Source of the DNA: Candidatus Bathyarchaeota archaeon | GTDB taxonomy: Archaea; Thermoproteota; Bathyarchaeia; Bathyarchaeales; Bathyarchaeaceae | DNA: 16,943 nucleotides | Assembly (NCBI GenBank): GCA_023136395.1 | Contig: JAGLRI010000007.1 | Location: forward strand, 1-16,943 | Direction: 5' to 3' | In this document: positions 6,302 through 12,803 of the stretch, in pieces | How positions within the stretch are numbered: the stretch's first letter is position 1 | Layout: the number at the start of each line of letters is the position of its first letter | The notes under the pieces: model-generated | Seen by the model: the letters and a program-made list of their open reading frames with translations, nothing else | Database searches by the model: none | Told to the model about the DNA's origin: nothing | Program-made: the position numbers and the translations under genes

Positions 6302-7333
6302 TTAGTAGTGTTTATATCGCTCAAATTTTATGTGGTTAAGATCTTCGGGTGATAGTACACCTATTTCAGTTATGATTCCGCTTATATATTTCGTCGGTGT
6401 GATGTCGAAAGCTGGATTCATTACCTCAATGTTCTTAGGTGCAATTCTTCTAGAACGAAAGTGAGTGACTTCTTTGGGTTCCCTCTCTTCAATGATTACT
6501 TCACTAGAGGTGTGACTTAAATCCATGGTTGAAATAGGAGCTGCAACATAGAAGGGGATGTCATGCGCTTTTGCTAATACAGCGATAGAGTATGTGCCAA
6601 TCTTATTGATTACAGCGTCCTTAACGATTCTGTCAGCACCTACAATAACAAGATTTACCTGTTTTTTGGCCATGACAAAACCAACCATGTTATCTGTGAT
6701 GAGGGTTACTGGTATGTTCTCTCGTTTAAGCTCGTAAGCAGTGAGTCTGGCACCCTGTAGCTGAGGTCTTGTTTCAGTAGCGATAACCCTAATTTTCTTT
6801 CCTTGTTCCCACGAAGCGAATATAACACCAAGCGCTGTGCCATATCCTACCGTCGCCAACCCCCCTGCGTTGCAGTGTGTAAGGATGACGTCTCCATTCT
6901 CAACAAGCGACGATCCATGTTCTCCCATTTTGTGGTTTACCTCAATATCTTCATTGGCCATTCTCTTCGCTTCATTGATAACCGCTTCAGTAACTTCTTT
7001 TTTGTCTCCAGTTGTTTCCTTTGCTTTTGTCAGTACTCGGTTAATCGCCCAAAAAAGGTTAACCGCAGTAGGTCTCGTTTTTCTTAAGATTTGAGCTGAT
7101 GTCTCAAGCTCCTTCATTAACTGCTCTCTTCTCAATGTTTTCGAATGATAAGCTGTGAGGGCTAAACCGAAAGCCGCAGCTACGCCTATAAGGGGAGCAC
7201 CACGTATTTTCATTTCTTTAATAGCAGACGCTACATCACCACATCCTTTCATATTTAGTAGAATAGTTCTTGTTGGCAACTTTGTCTGATCTATTGTAAT
7301 CGCTACGCCATCCTTCCACTCTAACGTTCTCAT
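6302..7333 (-). CDS. mtnA: S-methyl-5-thioribose-1-phosphate isomerase (MtnA)
   Basis: MtnA converts the aldose methylthioribose 1-phosphate to methylthioribulose 1-phosphate in methionine salvage. The 343-residue protein starts RTLEW, typical of MtnA. It has the phosphate-binding RGAPLIG at 44-50, the catalytic Cys in THCNAGGLAT (C154), TETRPQLQGARLTAYEL from 186, and the catalytic Asp in VGADRI (D234). It belongs to the eIF2B-alpha/beta/delta fold family. In archaea, relatives include ribose-1,5-bisphosphate isomerase of the AMP/RuBisCO route, but the N-terminus and length favour MtnA. It starts at ATG 7333 behind a weak GGTG at about 7-base spacing. No other salvage gene is nearby. Confidence 0.9.
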   Translation of the reverse strand: MRTLEWKDGVAITIDQTKLPTRTILLNMKGCGDVASAIKEMKIRGAPLIGVAAAFGLALTAYHSKTLRREQLMKELETSAQILRKTRPTAVNLFWAINRVLTKAKETTGDKKEVTEAVINEAKRMANEDIEVNHKMGEHGSSLVENGDVILTHCNAGGLATVGYGTALGVIFASWEQGKKIRVIATETRPQLQGARLTAYELKRENIPVTLITDNMVGFVMAKKQVNLVIVGADRIVKDAVINKIGTYSIAVLAKAHDIPFYVAAPISTMDLSHTSSEVIIEEREPKEVTHFRSRRIAPKNIEVMNPAFDITPTKYISGIITEIGVLSPEDLNHIKFERYKHY

Positions 7334-7452
7334 AACTAGACACCGTTTCAGGATGATGTAATATTGGTTAAATAATCCTTTCTAAAATATTGGTTTAGGT
7401 AGGTAAATAGAGACATGATTCTTTAGATCACTTTAGAACCTTGTTGGCTTGT

Positions 7453-7464
7453 AAAAAAAATTTT
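7453..7464 (-). terminator. T8 terminator after gfcR
   Basis: On the minus strand AAAATTTTTTTT lies about 46-57 bases past the gfcR stop. This is a good archaeal T-run terminator, separating gfcR from mtnA. Confidence 0.45.
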
Positions 7465-7509
7465 ATTAAATGAATTGTGTTGTATTATGTCAAACAGTTT
7501 TTTTGGATA

Positions 7510-8247
7510 TTACCTTGGTTTAAGATTCACTATGGCTTCAACTACGCTTTCTTTTGGTAGTTTGATCTTTTTTTTCCATTCATTCCCTATGGCTATAATC
7601 GAGTAAACTCCGGAAACCTCTGCTTTCGCCTTGTGAACGAGGTTGATAAGGGCGGCTTGTGTTCCTCCTGTCTTTATCATATCATCCACTATGAGCACAC
7701 TATCCCTTCTATTAATGACGCCTTTTGGGATATATAGCGTAACTGTTACACCGGAGCTCCCTAATACATACGTTTCCTCTAAAAACGCTGGAACCGCTAC
7801 TTCCTTGTATCTCTTTGCTATAATCAAACTGACGCCCAGAGAATCCGAGACCATTGTTGATAATGGTATGCCATCTACGGCAGCGGTAAGGATTTTAGTT
7901 ACTCGCTTTCCAGCGAAAAGTGCAAGAGCATGGTTGGTTGCTTGTCTTAGTATGTTGAAATCACCAATGATCGTAGTGTTGTCAAAGTATCCTTCTTCAT
8001 TAAACTTTATTCTCCTCCTAATTGCAGTCTCTAAACCAACAAGTTTTCTCAAAACTTCCAAAAGTTTTTTTGCTCTTTCAATATTTGGCAAGACATGACC
8101 CTTAGCGTATCTACTTAATACTGTCACAGGTAAGCCTGTCTTCAAAGACAATTCTTGATAAGTGTATCTCTTCTTTGCGCTTCGAAGTAGATCGAGCGTC
8201 ATCAATCGAAACTTTAAATCTTCTGCGTGCGTTGTCATCGAGATCAT
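7510..8247 (-). CDS. gfcR: GfcR-type regulator: helix-turn-helix fused to phosphoribosyltransferase domain
   Basis: An N-terminal helix-turn-helix (about residues 29-55, YTYQELSLKTGLPVTVLSRY) is joined to a type I phosphoribosyltransferase fold. The PRPP loop VLIVDDMIKTGGT lies at 184-196 with both Asp residues and the TGGT phosphate loop intact. This layout is that of GfcR, which in haloarchaea controls sugar catabolic genes; elsewhere it is annotated as an orotate phosphoribosyltransferase-like regulator. Retention of the PRPP loop suggests it senses PRPP or a nucleotide; enzyme activity is unknown. The longest frame starts at ATG 8247. A TATA box centred near 8261 fits a leaderless start at the next ATG, 8238 (242 residues), much better. 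Its targets are not evident. Confidence 0.85.
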   Translation of the reverse strand: MISMTTHAEDLKFRLMTLDLLRSAKKRYTYQELSLKTGLPVTVLSRYAKGHVLPNIERAKKLLEVLRKLVGLETAIRRRIKFNEEGYFDNTTIIGDFNILRQATNHALALFAGKRVTKILTAAVDGIPLSTMVSDSLGVSLIIAKRYKEVAVPAFLEETYVLGSSGVTVTLYIPKGVINRRDSVLIVDDMIKTGGTQAALINLVHKAKAEVSGVYSIIAIGNEWKKKIKLPKESVVEAIVNLKPR

Positions 8248-8256
8248 TTCAAATAA

Positions 8257-8265
8257 TATTTATAT
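8257..8265 (-). promoter_or_regulatory. TATA box of gfcR
   Basis: The minus strand reads ATATAAATA here. Its centre is about 23 bases before ATG 8238 and only 14 before ATG 8247, so it favours a leaderless transcript starting at or near the second ATG. Confidence 0.5.
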
Positions 8266-8323
8266 TTTGGTTTAAATTTTTTGTGGTCGATGACTAAATT
8301 TTTGGAAAAAATATGCTCAACCC

Positions 8324-8330
8324 AAAAAAA
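8324..8330 (-). terminator. T7 terminator after amrS
   Basis: A run of seven T on the minus strand starts about 22 bases past the amrS stop at 8352. It would end the GTPase-amrS transcript. Confidence 0.4.
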
Positions 8331-8351
8331 CTTTCCTTACAGTATATATTT

Positions 8352-9413
8352 CTAAATTATTGCCTGGGGGTATGAAAAACCACTAGGGTGAAACTTCCCC
8401 TTTATGTCAATTCTTTGACCACACTCAGGGCAATTTTTATCCCTTGTTAAATGCCATCTAAGAATCTCAAAGCTAAAACGTTTAATCAATAATGTATTGC
8501 ACTTAGGGCAGTATGTGTTTTCATATCGATGGCCTGGGACGTTGCCAATATAAACGTAATTTAGACCAACCCCCTGAGCTGTTTCGTAAGCTTTCTCAAG
8601 AGTTTTGATTTGTGTCGAAGGGATTTCATTTAGCTGATAATTGGGGTGAAATCTTAGGAGATGAAACGGAGTGTTCGAACCAAGTTTATTCTTCACCCAT
8701 GATGCAAGTTCGTGTATTTCCTCCATAGAGTCACCGATCTTTGGTACCACTAGGTTGGTGATTTCAACGTGTATGTTGAGTTTCTTCATTTCTTTCAAGG
8801 AATTATAAATTGGTTCAACGGACGGAACCGCTGAAAACTTTTTATAGAACTCAGGTCTTCCCCCACCTTTAAAGTCAACAGTTGCAGCGTCAAGATATGG
8901 CGCTATAGTTTGAATAGCCTCAGGTGTCATGTATCCGTTCGTCACAAAAGTATTGAACAACCCTTGGTTATGAGCAATCCTTGCGGTGTCGTAAGCGTAT
9001 TCGAAGAAGATAGTTGGTTCTGTGTATGTGTAACTTATTCCTTGGCACTCATTATTTTTTGCGGCTTTTACAACTTTTTCCGAAGGAAGATTTGATCCCT
9101 TGACCTTCTTTTCTTGACTTATCACCCAATTGTCACAAAACTGACAGCGGAAGTTGCACCCTATAGTAGCTATCGACATCACTAATGATCCCGGATTAAA
9201 ATGAGAGAGTGGTTTCTTACCTATAGGGTCCACATGCGCTGAACAAATTTTCGAGTAAACCAGCGAATAAAGTTTTCCACCATCGTTTCTCTTGACCCTA
9301 CAATAACCCACCTTTCCTTTAGGTACTTTGCACCTCCTCCCACAAATATTGCATTGCACCTTTTTTTCAGGTAGCTTTTCATAAAGCATCGCTTCTCTTA
9401 GCGACACATTCAT
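8352..9413 (-). CDS. amrS: AmmeMemoRadiSam system radical SAM enzyme (AmrS)
   Basis: This is a 353-residue radical SAM protein. The 4Fe-4S motif CNFRCQFC uses C86, C90 and C93. An N-terminal cysteine set (C21, C24, C28, C38) and a C-terminal zinc ribbon (CPKC and CPEC) flank the barrel. This matches AmrS, once annotated as a pyruvate formate-lyase activating enzyme. AmrS usually occurs with Memo and AMMECR1 proteins; neither is encoded in this window, and the reaction is not established to my knowledge. The long frame starts at ATG 9413, but GAGGAG (9414-9419) abuts it with no spacer. GTG at 9407-9405, the third codon, has proper 6-base spacing and is the more likely start. It lies 25 bases after the GTPase gene, probably in one operon. 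Confidence 0.92.
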   Translation of the reverse strand: MNVSLREAMLYEKLPEKKVQCNICGRRCKVPKGKVGYCRVKRNDGGKLYSLVYSKICSAHVDPIGKKPLSHFNPGSLVMSIATIGCNFRCQFCDNWVISQEKKVKGSNLPSEKVVKAAKNNECQGISYTYTEPTIFFEYAYDTARIAHNQGLFNTFVTNGYMTPEAIQTIAPYLDAATVDFKGGGRPEFYKKFSAVPSVEPIYNSLKEMKKLNIHVEITNLVVPKIGDSMEEIHELASWVKNKLGSNTPFHLLRFHPNYQLNEIPSTQIKTLEKAYETAQGVGLNYVYIGNVPGHRYENTYCPKCNTLLIKRFSFEILRWHLTRDKNCPECGQRIDIKGKFHPSGFSYPQAII

Positions 9414-9438
9414 CTCCTCAAAACATTAACGTTCCACA

Positions 9439-10614
9439 TCATGTGTGGATTTCTATCAAGTCTTTGTCTATAAGAACATGTCTTGCTCCCACTTTTTCAC
9501 CAGGATATTTTGCGCTTGAACCCCAAACCCGTGCGTATTTAAACTTCTTTGAGAGCGTACTATGTAGTCTCTTGGTAATGTCATTGATTGTTGTACCCGT
9601 TTTAGCTACTACTGGTCTGGGTGAAGGCTCTTTGTGCCTCGGTTCCTTAGTGTAAATTCTGATGATTTGGAGCATTTGAAAAATAGATTCTGCAACTTTC
9701 TCTAAACCTTTTAAATTCTTACATGAAACAGGAAGAACCTTAAAGCCGTATTCAACAGCCTTCAACAATTTCTCAAACTCGTCTTTAGCCCACAGAAAAT
9801 CGTTTTTATTCGCTACAATCATTGTGGATTTATAGATGTTACTTTGAAAAAGGGAATGTTCAACATCATCTAAACTCACTTTTCCACTGATTTTTACTAG
9901 GGCTGTTTTAATACCATAACTTAAAAGCAAAAGTTTCAAATCCTTGACCGTGCAATTAATCAATCTCCCACCGCCAGTGATACGGATGCCTGCGCTACCT
10001 CCCTGACGTACAACTCCCACCTGACCTTGAGGCTTCTCGATTAGAATATTGCTCTTCTCAAGTTCTTCTGCTACCATTTTATACTGTTCAACTGGTTTAT
10101 TCGATAAGTCAACCATAATGATTAATCCATCTGAATTACGAATTAAACTCAGAATCTGAAGGCCTCTAGCTTTTCCTTCAGCTGCCCCCATCATTAATGC
10201 TGGGACTTCAATTAGTTGGAACTGTACGTCCTCATAAGATAACGTGCCTGGGACCGGTCTAATAGTTGTATAAGGGCGTAGGGCAACTTCAGGTTTAGCG
10301 TTAGTTAAAGCCCTTAGAAAACTACTTCTTCCAACGTTTGTTGGACCGATAATCGTAACTTGAGCTGCTCCCTCTTTTTCATAAAAAAACTTAGGGCCTC
10401 CACCTCCACCTTTTCTGCGCGACTTCGCCTTCTTTATTTCAAGCTCAAGATTCACAATCCGTCGCTTAACATTCAGTCTCAGCTTTTCTGTTCCTTTGTG
10501 TTTAGGACAAAGGGAAAGAAATTCGCGCAAAAGCTCAATTTTCTTAGGTTTCGAACGGCAGGCTACAATCTCAGCCCATTTTATTTTCGCCTTCACCGAA
10601 AGGTTCGTGACCAT
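9439..10614 (-). CDS. DRG/OBG-like GTP-binding protein with TGS domain and altered P-loop
   Basis: The order of parts matches DRG GTPases: an N-terminal basic helical region (1-70) with a GGGGG linker (69-73), a G domain (about 84-315) with the DRG-type inserted segment (about 198-255), and a C-terminal TGS domain (about 318-391). G4 is intact as NKND (269-272). G1 is GPTNVGRS (90-97), with Arg96 where Lys is expected. G3 is EVPA (136-139) instead of DxPG. GTP binding or hydrolysis may thus be weakened. DRG proteins bind ribosomes and affect translation; a similar role here is inference. The start is ATG 10614 with a weak AGGTT upstream. It shares a divergent promoter region with the Sm-like gene and leads amrS. 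Confidence 0.87.
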   Translation of the reverse strand: MVTNLSVKAKIKWAEIVACRSKPKKIELLREFLSLCPKHKGTEKLRLNVKRRIVNLELEIKKAKSRRKGGGGGPKFFYEKEGAAQVTIIGPTNVGRSSFLRALTNAKPEVALRPYTTIRPVPGTLSYEDVQFQLIEVPALMMGAAEGKARGLQILSLIRNSDGLIIMVDLSNKPVEQYKMVAEELEKSNILIEKPQGQVGVVRQGGSAGIRITGGGRLINCTVKDLKLLLLSYGIKTALVKISGKVSLDDVEHSLFQSNIYKSTMIVANKNDFLWAKDEFEKLLKAVEYGFKVLPVSCKNLKGLEKVAESIFQMLQIIRIYTKEPRHKEPSPRPVVAKTGTTINDITKRLHSTLSKKFKYARVWGSSAKYPGEKVGARHVLIDKDLIEIHT

Positions 10615-10650
10615 AATGTTGAACCTAAATGATAATTGGCAAAACGTCCT

Positions 10651-10660
10651 TAAAAATTAA
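10651..10660 (-). promoter_or_regulatory. TATA-like box for the GTPase-amrS operon
   Basis: The minus strand reads TTAATTTTTA. This predicts transcription from about 10629, a leader of roughly 15 bases before ATG 10614. Confidence 0.4.
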
Positions 10661-10675
10661 CAAGAAAAGGTCTCG

Positions 10676-10690
10676 ATGTTTCTTAAACAT
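10676..10690. promoter_or_regulatory. Inverted repeat between divergent promoters
   Basis: ATGTTT and AAACAT flank the 3 bases CTT. The repeat lies between the two divergent TATA boxes, just upstream of the GTPase promoter. It could be a small operator serving either gene. The rest of 10615-10802 is A+T-rich and shows no gene. Confidence 0.3.
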
Positions 10691-10751
10691 AAGATTAAAT
10701 ATTTTATCCATTTTGTTTTTTACGAAAAATTTTATAGATTTGTAGTGAAGA

Positions 10752-10762
10752 CTTTTATAAGG
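10752..10762 (+). promoter_or_regulatory. TATA box for the Sm-like gene
   Basis: CTTTTATAAGG is a good archaeal TATA box. Transcription would start near 10782, giving a leader of about 20 bases that includes GTGGT at 10793-10797, five bases before the ATG. Confidence 0.5.
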
Positions 10763-10802
10763 AAGAGAAAGTTGAATATTAATAGTTGAGTCGTGGTACA
10801 TT

Positions 10803-11045
10803 ATGGAGCCAAGTAAAAAACCTTTGAATGCGCTGAAAAAAAGCCTCAATACGCACATTTCAGTCATTTTAAAAAATGGCGTTGAGTATAGAGGCACAAT
10901 GGTTCGATGCGACGGTTACATGAACATTATGTTCAAAAGCGCTTCAGAATACATTAAGGATCAATTGAGTGCAAACTATGGAAACATACTTGTTCGTGGG
11001 AACAATATATTATACATCGCTATAGATGTTCCACGTGAGAAATAA
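10803..11045 (+). CDS. Sm-like archaeal RNA-binding protein (SmAP/LSm)
   Basis: This 80-residue protein has the full Sm fold. The Sm1 motif is ISVILKNGVEYRGTMVRCDGYMNI (about 19-42), with the RNA-contacting D37-x-x-x-N41. Sm2 is GNILVRGNNILYI (about 60-72), with the Arg-Gly pair. Archaeal Sm proteins form seven-membered rings that bind U-rich RNA. It starts at ATG 10803 behind GTGGT and a TATA box. It is the only rightward gene between 3409 and the right end, divergent from the GTPase and convergent with rio2, whose stop is 31 bases away. Confidence 0.95.
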   Translation: MEPSKKPLNALKKSLNTHISVILKNGVEYRGTMVRCDGYMNIMFKSASEYIKDQLSANYGNILVRGNNILYIAIDVPREK

Positions 11046-11076
11046 ATAAGATTATTAACACTCAATTTAGAGAAGT

Positions 11077-12003
11077 TTACTTTTTGGTTTTTACACCCTT
11101 AACGTAATTTAAAATGTCTTTGATTTTTGTATCTACTTCAAATTTTCGTTGGAAAAAAGTCGTAATGTTTTCAATATCTCGCTGAAGCAATTCCTCCGCA
11201 TTTACGTGATCCCTATTCACAAATTGCGGCCAATCAATGATCAGAACGTGCCAGTTAGGTTTAAGGATTACATTAAACTCACTGAGGTCAGCGTGGATGA
11301 CTTCTGCTTCAAGATAAGTTTTTCTTACATTGAAGAGGATTTCTTCTAATACTTTCTTTGGGTTTGGAATCTCATTACAACGAAACAGATCTATGCCTTC
11401 AATCATACCCATAACGATCGCATGTCGATTTTGGTTAATAGGTTCAGGAACAGAAATCCCATATGGATAAATAAGCTTCAATGCCTCGAATTCCTTTTCA
11501 GCTGCAAGTTTAGATTGGTGCAACCAAGAAATGCGACGTCGCTCAGCGACATATCCACGTACCCTTCTTGTTTGACGAAAACTTATACGTCCTAGTCGAT
11601 GAAACTTTATAGCGACTCTATTTCCTTCTGATGTTAATGCATCGTAAACGTCAGCTTCCTTTCCTACCCCCAATGATTTTCCGAAAGCTTCAAATGCGCT
11701 CTCATTCACGAGTGCGTTTATAGCCAAGCAATCGTAACCCGCTGTATTAAGCACATATCCAATGTAAGCACCCGACCAGCGACGAATCAAGCCCCAACTC
11801 TCTACGCGAGAGAGACGATAACTCACCTCTCTCCAAGAGAGCTTTGCAAGCTTGGGAATATTTTTTTCTGGTACATACTGAAAACGATCCATAGCGAGTT
11901 CGATAGCTAAGAGGATTCTCTTATCTTCAGGTTCAAGTTTTCTGAACACCTTAACCGCTATGTCTGCAGCTGACATAATAAGAGAAATGTGATCACAGAC
12001 CAC
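11077..12003 (-). CDS. rio2: Rio2-type atypical serine kinase/ATPase
   Basis: Rio2 acts in late maturation of the small ribosomal subunit. The N-terminal winged helix (about 15-95) is diagnostic of Rio2 over Rio1. The kinase part has the P-loop GVGKEADVY (112-120), ATP-binding K133 in AIKFHR, catalytic HADLSEFN (237-244, D239, N244) and metal-binding IDWPQ (256-260, D257). All key residues are present. The longest frame starts at GTG 12003 (308 residues). ATG 11976, residue 10, gives a more usual N-terminus just before the winged helix and may be the true start; neither has a clear ribosome binding site. Upstream, TGCATGCATGCA at 12022-12033 is a perfect palindrome. Confidence 0.93.
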   Translation of the reverse strand: MVCDHISLIMSAADIAVKVFRKLEPEDKRILLAIELAMDRFQYVPEKNIPKLAKLSWREVSYRLSRVESWGLIRRWSGAYIGYVLNTAGYDCLAINALVNESAFEAFGKSLGVGKEADVYDALTSEGNRVAIKFHRLGRISFRQTRRVRGYVAERRRISWLHQSKLAAEKEFEALKLIYPYGISVPEPINQNRHAIVMGMIEGIDLFRCNEIPNPKKVLEEILFNVRKTYLEAEVIHADLSEFNVILKPNWHVLIIDWPQFVNRDHVNAEELLQRDIENITTFFQRKFEVDTKIKDILNYVKGVKTKK

Positions 12004-12021
12004 TTAAGGCTTAAGGAATAA

Positions 12022-12033
12022 TGCATGCATGCA
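12022..12033. promoter_or_regulatory. Perfect 12-base palindrome upstream of rio2
   Basis: TGCATGCATGCA is a perfect palindrome, also readable as TGCA repeated every four bases. Next to it, CTTAAGG occurs twice in tandem at 12003-12016. It sits between the DUF47 and rio2 genes, where a rio2 promoter would lie. It could be an operator or a chance repeat. Confidence 0.25.
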
Positions 12034-12083
12034 AATATCTTCATCTATAACTTTAGAAAGGAGGTCTTCACCGCGAACGTTTA

Positions 12084-12737
12084 TTATTTGAAAGAGACGG
12101 TTAGAATTCTTATATAGTCTCCTGTGTCAGCACAGCTGTCCGCTGCTTCTTCCATGGAGTCTAGCAAATCTTTTAGAATCATTAAAACCACCGGATTTAA
12201 ATTACCATACTTGAGTAGAAGGATTTTTATTTCCAGAAATTTCTTGTCAACTTTGTTTTCTTCCTCTTCTACCTTTTCGGACATTTCTCTAGCCTTAGCA
12301 TTATCTACGCCTAAATTTTTCAAACTTTCTCTGAGCGTAGCAGCAGTCCTAACTAATAAGGATGACATCTCAGAGAAAGCATCCCAGATCTCTTTAGGAA
12401 CATCCGTATCGAGAAGAACTAAGACGTTTCTAGCTGAATCTTTAATATGATCCGCCATTGTATCGAGGCGTATAATCAGATCCTTGATATCTTCTCGCTC
12501 TTTGAGTGGTAGGTTTCCTTTCGTCAACTCTTCAAAGACGGTTCTTCTAAGATTGTCTACTTCCTCCTCTGCTTGGAACAATCTTTCGATTATAGTTCTC
12601 GCCGTCTCCCCATCTACTTCAAATGCTGCATTAATAGCCTTTTCGAGATCGTTTACAGTATCTAACGCAACGGTCATCTGCCGATACGCTATCTTGAGAA
12701 CCTTACTCTTACGCCGTTTCTCAAACCATATTTCCAT
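12084..12737 (-). CDS. DUF47 family (PhoU-like) protein
   Basis: This 217-residue, almost all-helical protein has the PhoU-like fold pattern of two three-helix bundles. Acidic clusters typical of the family's metal sites are seen at EEEVDNLRR, RLDTMADHIKDSA, EEEENKVD and DLLDSMEEAADSCAD. DUF47 proteins are often encoded beside PitA-type phosphate permeases and are thought to regulate them. Here no Pit gene is present; the gene follows the two ATPase genes of an ABC importer by 66 bases on the same strand. That hints at regulation of this importer, or at phosphate as its cargo, but is not proof. It starts at ATG 12737, with no clear Shine-Dalgarno site. A TATA-like element lies about 20 bases upstream, so a separate leaderless transcript is possible. 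Confidence 0.85.
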   Translation of the reverse strand: MEIWFEKRRKSKVLKIAYRQMTVALDTVNDLEKAINAAFEVDGETARTIIERLFQAEEEVDNLRRTVFEELTKGNLPLKEREDIKDLIIRLDTMADHIKDSARNVLVLLDTDVPKEIWDAFSEMSSLLVRTAATLRESLKNLGVDNAKAREMSEKVEEEENKVDKKFLEIKILLLKYGNLNPVVLMILKDLLDSMEEAADSCADTGDYIRILTVSFK

Positions 12738-12803
12738 GACTGAAAAACCCCATTAAAAATACATTAATACTAATTCAATAAAGATTTTAAATTTTGTTTT
12801 CTA

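Noticed and set aside
6302..7333. Ribose-1,5-bisphosphate isomerase or eIF2B subunit instead of MtnA
   Set aside because: The RTLEW N-terminus, 343-residue length and the Cys and Asp motifs fit MtnA better, though the families are related.
7334..7400. C/D box small RNA suggested by GATGATGT near 7350
   Set aside because: No D box CTGA follows at suitable distance and no D'/C' pair is seen.
10625..10897. 90-codon leftward frame across the Sm-like promoter
   Set aside because: It overlaps the Sm-like gene antisense and the divergent promoter region, and its composition is that of A+T-rich non-coding DNA.
12057..12066. Near-perfect Shine-Dalgarno AAAGGAGGTC on the plus strand
   Set aside because: No ATG, GTG or TTG follows at usable spacing, and no rightward frame of note begins there; it is read as coincidence in the gap between two leftward genes.
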